From Actinomycetes bacterium (GTDB lineage Bacteria > Actinomycetota > Thermoleophilia > Solirubrobacterales > Solirubrobacteraceae), in assembly GCA_023404805.1 (NCBI GenBank), contig JAEYAL010000292.1, positions 1 through 23,598 on the forward strand: DNA of 23,598 bases. Direction: 5' to 3'. A model generated the notes under the pieces. It was not told the DNA's origin, did no database searches, and saw nothing but the letters and a program-made list of their open reading frames with translations. A program made the translations under genes and the position numbers. Shown in pieces: positions 1 to 7,585 of this stretch; the stretch's first letter is position 1, and each line of letters begins with the position of its first letter.

Positions 1-8
1 CTTCCGGC

Positions 9-629
9 GTGAGCTCCTCCACTCCCGAGGCGACGCCGCGGCGCCGGGCCGGCGACCACTCCCCCACGCGGGCGCGGCTGCTTGCCGCCGCCCGCGAGGT
101 GATCGAGGCCGGCGGCTACAGCGGCGCGTCGGTGCTCGCCATCGCCGACCGCGCGGGCGTCGCATCCGGCACGCTCTACCGGCACTTCCCGTCGAAGGCC
201 GAGCTCTTCGTGGAAGTGTTCCGCGACGTTTGCGGCCACGAGATGCAGGCCGCCGAACAGGCCGCGGCCAACCGCGCTGCCGATGGGCCGCTCGCGCAGA
301 TCGATGCGATCATCGCCGTGTTCGCCGAACGCGCGCTCGCCAGCCCGACGCTCGCGTGGTCGCTGATCGCCGAGCCCGTCGACCCTGCGGTGGAGCGCGT
401 GCGCCTGGAGTTCCGCGCTGCCTACCGCACGACCGTCGCCGCGTTCGTGCACGCGGCGGTCGCCGCCGGCGAGCTGCCGGAGCAGAGCGCGGAGCTCACG
501 GCGACGGCCCTCGTCGGCGCGGCCAACGAGGTCCTCGCTGGTCCGCTCGCCCATCCGCGATCAGACGCCGACGCCGCCGAGGTGACCGACGCGCTCCGCA
601 CGCTGTGGCGCCGCGCCGCCGGCGGCTAG
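9..629 (+). CDS. TetR/AcrR family transcriptional regulator
   Basis: A predicted one-component repressor of about 206 residues, the usual TetR size. The N-terminal helix-turn-helix lies at about residues 20-68 (RARLLAAAREVIEAGG, then VASGTLYRHFPSKAELF, the typical recognition helix and the YxHFxSK signature). The remaining alpha-helical part is the ligand-binding and dimerisation domain; its ligand cannot be read from sequence. The start used is GTG at 9, but the frame is open to the window edge, so the true start could lie upstream. Its regulated partner is probably a neighbour outside the window, because the next gene (821) is separated by about 190 bp with its own leader. Family call is firm, target unknown. 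Confidence 0.9.
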   Translation: MSSSTPEATPRRRAGDHSPTRARLLAAAREVIEAGGYSGASVLAIADRAGVASGTLYRHFPSKAELFVEVFRDVCGHEMQAAEQAAANRAADGPLAQIDAIIAVFAERALASPTLAWSLIAEPVDPAVERVRLEFRAAYRTTVAAFVHAAVAAGELPEQSAELTATALVGAANEVLAGPLAHPRSDADAAEVTDALRTLWRRAAGG

Positions 630-779
630 AAGCGGGCCGGACGGCCGCGGGTTTCAGCGTCCTGGGCGGCGCGGCGGCCATCGACCGCGTAGGCGCCCGG
701 AGCCGGCGCGGCGCGGTCAGCTACGGGCAGGGGGCGGCGCCGCGCCCGTCGCCTACAGATTGCTGGACATAACGCCGAT

Positions 780-812
780 CATCCGAAGGATGGCTGCGGT
801 CTCCGCGCAGCC
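780..812 (+). promoter_or_regulatory. Two abutting hairpins just before the c-di-GMP gene start
   Basis: CATCC-GAA-GGATG (780-792) is followed directly by GGCTGCG-N7-CGCAGCC (792-812), a perfect 7-bp stem. The second stem ends 8 bases before the ATG at 821, and no Shine-Dalgarno sequence lies between. Seen directly in the sequence. They could form a translational control element or mark the end of the upstream transcript; no T-tract follows, so an intrinsic terminator is less likely. Confidence 0.4.
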
Positions 813-820
813 CTCACCAG

Positions 821-3235
821 ATGCCGTCCCACGACTCCGCACCCGCTGAACCTGTCCTGCCCCTGCAGGGGCTGGTGGAGATCGCGCGGCTCGTCGGAGC
901 GCAGACGCCGGTCGACGAGCTCCTCGACAGCATCGCGTGGCTGGCCGCCAGGACGCTCGGCTTCCGCGCGGTGGCGATCAACCTCTACCGTCCGGCCGAC
1001 GACGTCTTCGAGGTCGCGACCGTCGCCTGCCAGAGGCCCGAAGCGGCCGAAGTGCTGCTCGGCGACCGCTCCAGCGCCGAGGTGCTCCCCGGTCTCCTCG
1101 TGCCGGAGTTCGAGGTGCACGGCGCGTACTTCATCCCCGCCGGGTCGTTCGACTGGGACTCCCTCGATATCGCGACGTACCACCCGCCGGCCGTGGCGCC
1201 GGTCGATCTCGACGACCCCGAGGCGTGGCACCCAGGCGACGAGCTGCTCGTGCCGATGCGCAGCGCCAGCGGCGAGCTGCTCGGCATCCTCTCGGTCGGC
1301 GATCCCGCCGACGGGCGGCGGCCCGGCCGTCTGCGCCTGCAGGCCCTGGTGGCGGTCGCGAGCCACGCGGCGCTGGCGGTCGAGCAGCGCCAGGTCGACG
1401 CCACCGCGGCCGAGCACGCCGCCGCCCTGGAGCGGCTCTTCGCTGTCTCCTCCCGCCTGAGCCAGACGCTCGACCCCGGGCCGACCCTCCGCATGATCCG
1501 CGATGCGGTCGACGAGGCGCTCGGGTTCGCTGAGGTGACGCTGGCGCTGCGCGACGACCGCGAGCTGGCGGCCGCTGCCGCGCAGGCGCTGCCGCAGTCG
1601 TCGCTCGTGATGTCGATCGAGGAGATCGAGGCCCTGCTCGAAGCTGGCGAAGAGCGCGAGGGCACGTTCCTGCTGCGCGAGGCGCAGGTGGCTGCGCTGT
1701 GGCCCGGGCCGCCGCCGAGCGCCTGCGCGGGCGCCGGCCCGAGGGCGTTCCGCGGGCACCTGCTGCTCAGCCCGCTCTTCGACGACCAGGGCGAGACGGC
1801 AGGCCTGCTCGCCGTCGCTGCGCCGCGCGACCGCCAGCTGCCGGACGACGCGCGCCTGCGGACGCTGACGATGTTCGCCGGACAGGCCGCCGCCACGCTG
1901 CATTCCGCGGCGGGCCGGGCGCTGGAGCAGGAGCGCGAGCGGGCCGAGCACCTCGCCGCGCACGACCTCCTGACGGGGCTGCCCAACCGCGACGCCTTTC
2001 TGGCCGCGCTGCGCGACCGGCTCGATGAGTACGCCGACGGCGAGGCCGCCCGAGCCGTGTCGGTGCTGTTCCTCGACCTCAACGACTTCAAGATCGTCAA
2101 CGACGCCCGCGGCCACCACGACGGCGACGAGCTGCTCCGCGAGGTCGCCACGCGGGTGCAGACCGCCGCCCAGCCGCATGGCGTGAGCCGTCTCGGCGGC
2201 GACGAGTTCGCGGTGCTGGTGGACGGCACCGAGGACGACGCCCACGCGATCGCCGAGCGGATCCACGCGGCCTTGCGCGTGCCGGTGGCCGTCAGCGGCG
2301 TCCCGCACCGCGTGAGCGCCGGGATCGGCATCACCACCGCGGCGCCGGGCCAGAGCGCGTCTGAGGTGACGCAGCACGCCGACATCGCGATGTACCAGGC
2401 CAAGGCCGCCGGCCGCGGCACGGTGGCCTACGACGCGTCGACCGACCAAGCCGCGTCCCGCCTGGCGACCGAGACCGCGCTGCGCGCCGCACCGGGCCGC
2501 GGGGAGCTGGAGCTCCACTACCAGCCGATCGTGTCGGCCCGCGACGGCGCGCCGGTGTCGCTCGAGGCCCTCGTGCGTTGGCGCCGCGACGGGCAGCTCG
2601 TGCCGCCCCTCGACTTCATCCCCCTCGCCGAGTCCTCTGGCGCGATCGAGGCGATCGGCCGCTGGGTGATCGGCGAGGCTGCGCGCCAGGCGCGCGTCTG
2701 GCAGGGCGAGGGCCTCGAGGTGCCGCCGATCGCGGTCAACGTGTCACCGCGCCAGCTGCGTGGCGGCGACCTCGCCGAGACGGTCGCGACCGCGCTGGAG
2801 CACTACGGCCTGGACTCGTCGGCGCTGTCGATCGAGCTGACGGAGTCGGCGCTGCTCCCCGACCTGCGGGCCGACGCCCAGCTGCAGGAGCTGCGCGAGC
2901 TCGGTGTCTCCTGCGCGATCGACGACTTCGGCTCCGACTACTCGTCGCTGGACCGCCTGCAGGCCCTGCCCGTCGACGTGCTCAAGATCGACCGCGCGTT
3001 CATGCGCGAGGTGCCGGACTCCCTGCGGGCGACCGACCTGCTGCACGCCATCATCGGCCTGGCCGACGCGCTGCAGCTCGAGGTGGTCGTCGAGGGCATC
3101 GAGACGGCCGAGCAGCATGCCGAACTGCGCGCCGCACGCACCGGGCTGCAGCTGCAGGGCTTCTACTTCAGCCGGCCGCTGCCCGCCGACGAGCTGGCGG
3201 CCTGGCTCGCCTCGCGGCTCACCCGCGCCGCGTAG
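821..3235 (+). CDS. GAF-GAF-GGDEF-EAL cyclic-di-GMP signalling protein
   Basis: An 804-residue soluble sensor with diguanylate cyclase and c-di-GMP phosphodiesterase domains. Two GAF-like sensor regions occupy about residues 15-185 and 190-365, a GGDEF domain about 375-540 and an EAL domain about 555-800. The GGDEF signature is intact (RLGGDEF, G459-F463), so cyclase activity is possible. The usual RxxD product-inhibition site ahead of it is absent (AQPH in its place). The EAL domain keeps its catalytic residues: E582 of EAL, the Asn of NVSP, the Glu of ELTES, DDFG, the Lys of LKID and the Glu of VVEGIET, so hydrolysis is also likely. No membrane segment or signal peptide is visible, so it should sense a cytoplasmic signal. 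It stands alone, behind a structured leader and ahead of a symmetrical hairpin. Which activity dominates in vivo cannot be told. Confidence 0.95.
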   Translation: MPSHDSAPAEPVLPLQGLVEIARLVGAQTPVDELLDSIAWLAARTLGFRAVAINLYRPADDVFEVATVACQRPEAAEVLLGDRSSAEVLPGLLVPEFEVHGAYFIPAGSFDWDSLDIATYHPPAVAPVDLDDPEAWHPGDELLVPMRSASGELLGILSVGDPADGRRPGRLRLQALVAVASHAALAVEQRQVDATAAEHAAALERLFAVSSRLSQTLDPGPTLRMIRDAVDEALGFAEVTLALRDDRELAAAAAQALPQSSLVMSIEEIEALLEAGEEREGTFLLREAQVAALWPGPPPSACAGAGPRAFRGHLLLSPLFDDQGETAGLLAVAAPRDRQLPDDARLRTLTMFAGQAAATLHSAAGRALEQERERAEHLAAHDLLTGLPNRDAFLAALRDRLDEYADGEAARAVSVLFLDLNDFKIVNDARGHHDGDELLREVATRVQTAAQPHGVSRLGGDEFAVLVDGTEDDAHAIAERIHAALRVPVAVSGVPHRVSAGIGITTAAPGQSASEVTQHADIAMYQAKAAGRGTVAYDASTDQAASRLATETALRAAPGRGELELHYQPIVSARDGAPVSLEALVRWRRDGQLVPPLDFIPLAESSGAIEAIGRWVIGEAARQARVWQGEGLEVPPIAVNVSPRQLRGGDLAETVATALEHYGLDSSALSIELTESALLPDLRADAQLQELRELGVSCAIDDFGSDYSSLDRLQALPVDVLKIDRAFMREVPDSLRATDLLHAIIGLADALQLEVVVEGIETAEQHAELRAARTGLQLQGFYFSRPLPADELAAWLASRLTRAA

Positions 3236-3271
3236 ACAGCATCACCACTCGCGCCGCGGGGCGCCACCGGG

Positions 3272-3317
3272 TGAACGTTCTTTTTCTTCCCCTATAGGGG
3301 CAACTAAAGAACGTTCA
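3272..3317. terminator. Bipartite hairpin between convergent genes, with paired GAACGTTC palindromes
   Basis: The arms TGAACGTTCTTT (3272-3283) and AAAGAACGTTCA (3306-3317) are perfect 12-bp complements. Between them lies a second perfect palindrome, CCCCTATAGGGG (3289-3300), separated by 5-base internal loops. It sits between the stops of the GGDEF-EAL gene (3235) and the minus-strand gene (3325), as a bidirectional terminator would. The T-rich tract lies inside the arm rather than after the stem. GAACGTTC is itself a palindrome, so two protein-binding sites 33 bp apart are an alternative reading. Confidence 0.55.
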
Positions 3318-3324
3318 GTGGGCG

Positions 3325-3723
3325 CTAGTCGATCTGGCGGCCCAGGATCGAGATGAAGCGGGCGATCTTGCCACGCTCTTCGTCGTCGAGCGGGCCGCCC
3401 GATTCGACGAGCAGCGTCATCTGGCCGCGGTCCTTGGCCCACTGGCGGGCTTCGTCGCTGAAGCCGCCGTCGATCCAGACGAGCGGGAGGCCGTGGGCGT
3501 GCTTGCGGACGGTCTCTTCCTGCAGCGTCCGCGTCGCCTCGTGGCGGAGCACCATGACGGCTTCGGCGCCGAGCGTGTGCGAGGCGGCGCTGATGGCGTC
3601 GATCCCGCCTTCGTCGGCGAGGAAGGTGACGTTGCCGTCGGTGAGGACGTCGGTGGCCCAGCCTTCGGGCGCGCCGTCGAGCGCGGCAGCGCGGGTGACC
3701 AGACGGAAGATCGGCGTGCTCAC
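3325..3723 (-). CDS. Small protein, possible degenerate Mrr-like (restriction endonuclease fold) domain
   Basis: A 132-residue soluble protein without firm family recognition. Its order of elements resembles the Mrr_cat nuclease domain: DEGGID (residues 37-42, cf. DGGID of Mrr), a hydrophobic strand ending VLR (58-60) where Mrr enzymes carry QxK or ExK, then FSDEARQWA (88-96) and a following LLV strand, cf. the FT..A...A and Lid-G-L pattern of Mrr. If this reading is right the metal-binding Asp is kept but the catalytic Gln/Lys pair is lost, so it would be a DNA-binding or structural relic rather than a nuclease. The start is GTG at 3723, preceded by a TACCGT box 7 bases upstream. It is transcribed divergently from the SNF2 helicase. 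The coding call is good; the fold assignment is by eye. Confidence 0.75.
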   Translation of the reverse strand: MSTPIFRLVTRAAALDGAPEGWATDVLTDGNVTFLADEGGIDAISAASHTLGAEAVMVLRHEATRTLQEETVRKHAHGLPLVWIDGGFSDEARQWAKDRGQMTLLVESGGPLDDEERGKIARFISILGRQID

Positions 3724-3736
3724 GCCCCGAACGGTA
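3724..3736 (-). promoter_or_regulatory. Leaderless-type -10 box for the gene starting at 3723
   Basis: On the minus strand TACCGT (3736-3731) fits the actinobacterial TAnnnT -10 pattern and is followed after 7 bases by the GTG start, so the transcript would begin at or next to the start codon. No Shine-Dalgarno sequence is present. An overlapping inverted repeat AGCGA-CTGT-TCGCT (3736-3749) could be an operator. Confidence 0.4.
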
Positions 3737-3869
3737 GCGACTGTTCGCTCGTCACACAGCGGACGCTGCGCCGACGGCCCAGGCGGGGCCCGATCGACCC
3801 GGTTCTGGGCCTGTGGGTTGCGGCACCTCCGGTCCGGTCGTCGAACCCCTAGGCTCCGTGGTTCGACAA

Positions 3870-6668
3870 ATGCCGGACTCGCCGCTCGTCACCACTAGCG
3901 AACGCGTGCTCACGGTCCTCGAGAAGGAGGCCGTGCTGCGAACGCCGTTCGATGTCGCCCTCATCGAGGCGATCCGAGCCATCCCCGGGCGCGTGTTCGA
4001 TCCACGCACGAAGTACTGGCACGTGGGCCTGGCGAATGAGCGGCCGGCGTCGCTGCTGATGCTCCTCGACCACTTCCCCGGCGTGTCGGTCGACGAGGAC
4101 GGCGAAGCGCACCTGCGGGAGCTGGCGCTGAAGCGGCCCACGACGTTCGGGTTCGAGCTGGTGCAGCCGGTGAAGGGCGCCTCGGCGTGCGTGAGCCTGA
4201 TGGACCACTGGCGCGACCCTGAGATCCACGGGCTGCTCGAGCGCTTCGACCACTTCGTGCATCCGGAGGTCGGCCGGATCAGCTTGGTGCTGACGCCTCC
4301 GTCGGCGCTGGCGGTGCAGGAGCTGCACGACCGCCGCAAGGACGTGCTGTGGACCCGCAAGCTCGCTGAGCACGTCGGCACGCTGGCGGCGCGCGCCCGG
4401 CCGAAGCTGGAGCGCACCGACGACGACCCCGTCTCTGGCCCGGGCGGAAGCGGCGCCGATGGCGGCGGCGCGTCGCTGGATGGCCGCTGGCTGACGGTGC
4501 GGTTCACCGAGGGCCGCAGCCGCGTGTTCATCACGACGTCGCAGCCGGCCGAGGTGATCGCGGCGCTGCCGGGGGCCGAGGCCGACGGCTTCCAGGTGGT
4601 CGTGGCGCCGGCGAGCCGCCTGGTCGCGGCGGGGCTGGCTGGGCTCCAGGCGGGCGGCCACCAGCTGCAGATGTCGCCGACGGTGCGCCAGTGGCTCGAA
4701 GCTTCGCTGCGGTGGGACGGCCATGTGACGGCGATGTCGGTCGGCGGCGAGCCGCGCTTCCGGATCAGCGGCGAGGACGAGGCCCACCCGACGCTGCTCG
4801 ACGACGACCCCGTGGTCCGGCAGGACGCCGAGACGTGGCTCGTGCCGATCACGCCCGAAGGCGCCGAGGTGATCTCGGACCTGCTCGATGCGGAGCCGCT
4901 GATCAAGGTCGACGCGAAGGCGCGGCGCTGCCTGGAGGCGCTCGACCAGCGTCCGGATGAGCCGGTGCGCCCGGCGCTGCTGGTGGCCGAGGCCGCCGGC
5001 GACGGGCAGACCGAGTTCCGCCTGACCGTGATGTGGGACGACGACGCTGCGAAGGACTTCGCAGCGCTGCCGGGTGCGGGCGGCGGTGGCACGTCGCTCA
5101 CCAAGACGGATGTCGCGACGGCCGTCGGCGACGCGTGGAACGCGGGTGCGCTGCGCGAGTACGCCGACCGTTACGACCTCGATGTCGACGACGACACGGA
5201 GGCGGTGCTCACGGCGCTGTCGGTCGACCACGAGCGGGCCGAAGAGATCGTCTCGATGTCGCAGGCCACAGAGGGCGCCGAGCTGAGCTTCGCCCACCTG
5301 CCCGGCGGCGATCCGATGCCGTTCCAGGTGGCTGGCGTGGAGTACGCGCTGGATCGCCGGCGCACCTTCATCGCCGACGAGCAGGGCCTCGGCAAGACGC
5401 TCCAGGCGCTGCTCACCGTCGAGCAGGCTGAGGCGTTCCCGGCCGTCGTGCTCTGCCCAGCCTCGCTCAAGCTGAACTGGAAGCGCGAGATCGGCCGCTG
5501 GCTGCCGCACCGCAGCATCCAGATCCTGGCCGGGCGCAGCCGCGTGCCGCTGGAGGCCGACCTGATCGTCCTGAACTACGAGATCGTCGAATCGCACGGC
5601 GATGCGCTGGCCGCGATCGCCCCGGGCGCTTTGGTCCTCGACGAGGCGCACTACTGCAAGAGCCCGAACGCCAAGCGCACGCGCGCCGTGCAGCAGCTCG
5701 CCGACAAGCTCCCCGACGACGCCCTGCGGCTGGCGCTCACCGGCACGCCGCTGGTGAACCGCCCGAAGGAGCTCGTGCCGCAGCTGCGGATCCTCGGGCG
5801 CCTCGCCGAGTTCGGCTCAGGGGCCGGATTCGAGCGGCGGTTCGGGTCGGCCGAGGAGCGCGAGCGGCTCCACTGGCATCTGCGGCGCACCTGTTACCTG
5901 CGGCGCTTGAAGAAGGACGTCCTGCCGCAGCTGCCGGAGAAGCAGCGCGCCGTCGTCCCGCTCACGCTCAGCAACCAGGCCCAGTACGAGCGGGCCGAGC
6001 GCGGCTTCATGGAGTGGCTCGTGGAGCAGTTCCGTGGGTCCGAAGAGCTCAGCCAGCGGCTCAATGCGGCGTTGCGCAGCCAGGCGCTGGTCAAGATCGG
6101 CGCGCTCCGCAAGCTCGCGGGCCACGGCAAAGTCCACACGGCCGTGCACTGGATCCAGGACTTCTTGGAGTCCGGCGAGAAGCTCGTCGTCTTCGCATCG
6201 CACCGCGAGGTGCAGCACGCGCTCGCCGAGCACTTCCCGGACGCCGTCCACATCCTCGGCAGCGACTCGCCCGAAGCGCGTGATGCCGCCGTGCAGCGCT
6301 TCCAGTCCGACCCGTCCGTGCAGCTCTGCGTCTGCTCGCTGAAGGTCGCCGCGCACGGCCTCACGCTCACCGCCGCGGCCAATGTCGCCTTCGTGGAGCT
6401 CGGTTGGACTCCCGCCGAGCACGATCAGGCCGAGGACCGCTGCCACCGCATCGGCCAGGAGGACTCGGTCACCGCCTGGTACCTCATCGCCACGAACACC
6501 ATCGATGAGCGCGTCGCCGCCCTGATCGAGCACAAGCGCGAGATCGTCGGCTCCATCACCGACGGCAAGACCATCGGCGACATCCCCGCCATCGACGCGA
6601 TCCTCGCCGACTACCTCGGCGTCCCGGACGACGACGCGGCGCCGGCCGGCGCAGGCGCGGCCGCGTGA
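3870..6668 (+). CDS. SNF2-family DNA helicase/translocase with HARP-like N-terminus (SMARCAL1-like)
   Basis: A 932-residue superfamily-2 ATPase predicted to translocate on DNA and remodel or anneal DNA structures. Residues 20-75 resemble the HARP domain of SMARCAL1 annealing helicases (a short helix, then IPGRVFDPRTKYWHV). The middle part, about 80-470, is unassigned. The SNF2 core starts near 480: motif I DEQGLGKT (503-510), DEAH box (591-594), TGTPLVN motif III, and the C-terminal helicase lobe with HRIGQ (859-863), motif VI of SNF2 proteins. All motor motifs look intact. I chose ATG 3870 because the HARP-like region starts after it and a TAGGCT -10-like box (3850-3855) lies just upstream; in-frame GTG codons at 3858 and 3813 are alternatives. 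The stop overlaps the next start (GTGA), so the following membrane protein is translationally coupled. A role in DNA repair or fork maintenance is inferred from the family. Confidence 0.9.
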   Translation: MPDSPLVTTSERVLTVLEKEAVLRTPFDVALIEAIRAIPGRVFDPRTKYWHVGLANERPASLLMLLDHFPGVSVDEDGEAHLRELALKRPTTFGFELVQPVKGASACVSLMDHWRDPEIHGLLERFDHFVHPEVGRISLVLTPPSALAVQELHDRRKDVLWTRKLAEHVGTLAARARPKLERTDDDPVSGPGGSGADGGGASLDGRWLTVRFTEGRSRVFITTSQPAEVIAALPGAEADGFQVVVAPASRLVAAGLAGLQAGGHQLQMSPTVRQWLEASLRWDGHVTAMSVGGEPRFRISGEDEAHPTLLDDDPVVRQDAETWLVPITPEGAEVISDLLDAEPLIKVDAKARRCLEALDQRPDEPVRPALLVAEAAGDGQTEFRLTVMWDDDAAKDFAALPGAGGGGTSLTKTDVATAVGDAWNAGALREYADRYDLDVDDDTEAVLTALSVDHERAEEIVSMSQATEGAELSFAHLPGGDPMPFQVAGVEYALDRRRTFIADEQGLGKTLQALLTVEQAEAFPAVVLCPASLKLNWKREIGRWLPHRSIQILAGRSRVPLEADLIVLNYEIVESHGDALAAIAPGALVLDEAHYCKSPNAKRTRAVQQLADKLPDDALRLALTGTPLVNRPKELVPQLRILGRLAEFGSGAGFERRFGSAEERERLHWHLRRTCYLRRLKKDVLPQLPEKQRAVVPLTLSNQAQYERAERGFMEWLVEQFRGSEELSQRLNAALRSQALVKIGALRKLAGHGKVHTAVHWIQDFLESGEKLVVFASHREVQHALAEHFPDAVHILGSDSPEARDAAVQRFQSDPSVQLCVCSLKVAAHGLTLTAAANVAFVELGWTPAEHDQAEDRCHRIGQEDSVTAWYLIATNTIDERVAALIEHKREIVGSITDGKTIGDIPAIDAILADYLGVPDDDAAPAGAGAAA

Positions 6669-7360
6669 GCCGCCTCCAGCTCCTGCGGTCGATCCTCATC
6701 GGCCTCAGCGTCGGCGCGGCGTTCTCGATCGCCACCTCTGCCCTCACCGGTCCGGCGTTGCTGCTGGCGTACTTCGGGTTCCTCGCGGCGCTGCTCGCTG
6801 CGTTGAGCTTCACGATCCCGGCGAACCTGTTGCGGCTCTACGAGCAGGTTGAACCGGAGCTGGCCGAGCGGTGCCCGCGCTGCGAAGCGGCTTCGCGGAC
6901 CGCCGCCGGCTGGTGCGCGAGCTGCACCGCGGAGCTCCACGCCTCCGAGTCGCGTCTCGCCGACCCGGCCGCCAGGTTCTTCCAGTGCGCGGAGGAGCAC
7001 GACTGGCGTGGCGTGCGCGGCAGCATGGCGCGGCGCGTCGTGGCCATCGCGCCGAACGGGAAGCCGCGCGTCATCGGGCGGCGCCGGTGGCTCTGCACCA
7101 GCCGGCTCCTGCACCTGCTCACCACGAGCACGACACGCCTCGAAGCGACCTATCGGGACCCGCGCGACGCCTCGGTGTCGTGGCTCCGCAGCCAGGCGAC
7201 CATCAGCTCACGCCTGTTCGGACGCGCGCGCACCGTCACGAGCGTGACGCGGTGCGACCACGAGGGAGACCTGGTCACCGCGCTCTCCCTGCACGCGGCG
7301 CTTCCGGGCGCGGCAGGCGTCCGGCCGGCTGGCACGATGTCGGCGCCCGAGCCGGCCTAA
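6665..7360 (+). CDS. Two-helix membrane protein with a CxxC...CxxC zinc ribbon
   Basis: A 231-residue protein of unknown function. Two hydrophobic segments (about residues 8-26 and 30-50) form a membrane hairpin. They are followed by a four-cysteine zinc-ribbon motif, C70-x2-C73-x10-C84-x2-C87, and then a basic, arginine-rich soluble part of about 140 residues. No enzyme motif is visible. The GTG start at 6665 overlaps the helicase TGA by 4 bp, which argues for coupled translation and a shared role, for example membrane anchoring or regulation of the helicase; this is inference. The extreme C-terminus (about 215-231) is Ala/Pro-rich and probably disordered. I do not recognise a named family. 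Confidence 0.8.
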   Translation: MSRLQLLRSILIGLSVGAAFSIATSALTGPALLLAYFGFLAALLAALSFTIPANLLRLYEQVEPELAERCPRCEAASRTAAGWCASCTAELHASESRLADPAARFFQCAEEHDWRGVRGSMARRVVAIAPNGKPRVIGRRRWLCTSRLLHLLTTSTTRLEATYRDPRDASVSWLRSQATISSRLFGRARTVTSVTRCDHEGDLVTALSLHAALPGAAGVRPAGTMSAPEPA

Positions 7361-7585
7361 CCGCCAGACCGCAGGGGCGTGCGCGCCCGCCAGGCAGCGC
7401 AGCTCCGGATCCGGCGGCGAGCGTTGACGCCGAAGCCGGAGCCGTGGCGGCCGAGCGGCCGCAGGGGCCCGCTCACCGACGACGGCCGTGACGCCCTCCG
7501 CAGCGAGCGCTGCCCGGAGGCGACACGCCCCATGTGACCAACCGCGGCTTGCGCCGCGGCGCCCAGGCGTATCGTCGGAGGCGCG

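Noticed and set aside
779..2518. Long minus-strand ORF opposite the GGDEF-EAL gene
   Set aside because: Arg/Gly-rich shadow of a gene whose domains are clear on the + strand.
3273..3316. LexA/SOS boxes
   Set aside because: GAACGTTC has no 4-base spacer between GAAC and GTTC, so it does not fit the actinobacterial GAAC-N4-GTTC box, and it lies between gene ends.
3849..5651. 600-codon minus-strand ORF opposite the helicase
   Set aside because: Low-complexity antisense reading; the helicase motifs are on the + strand.
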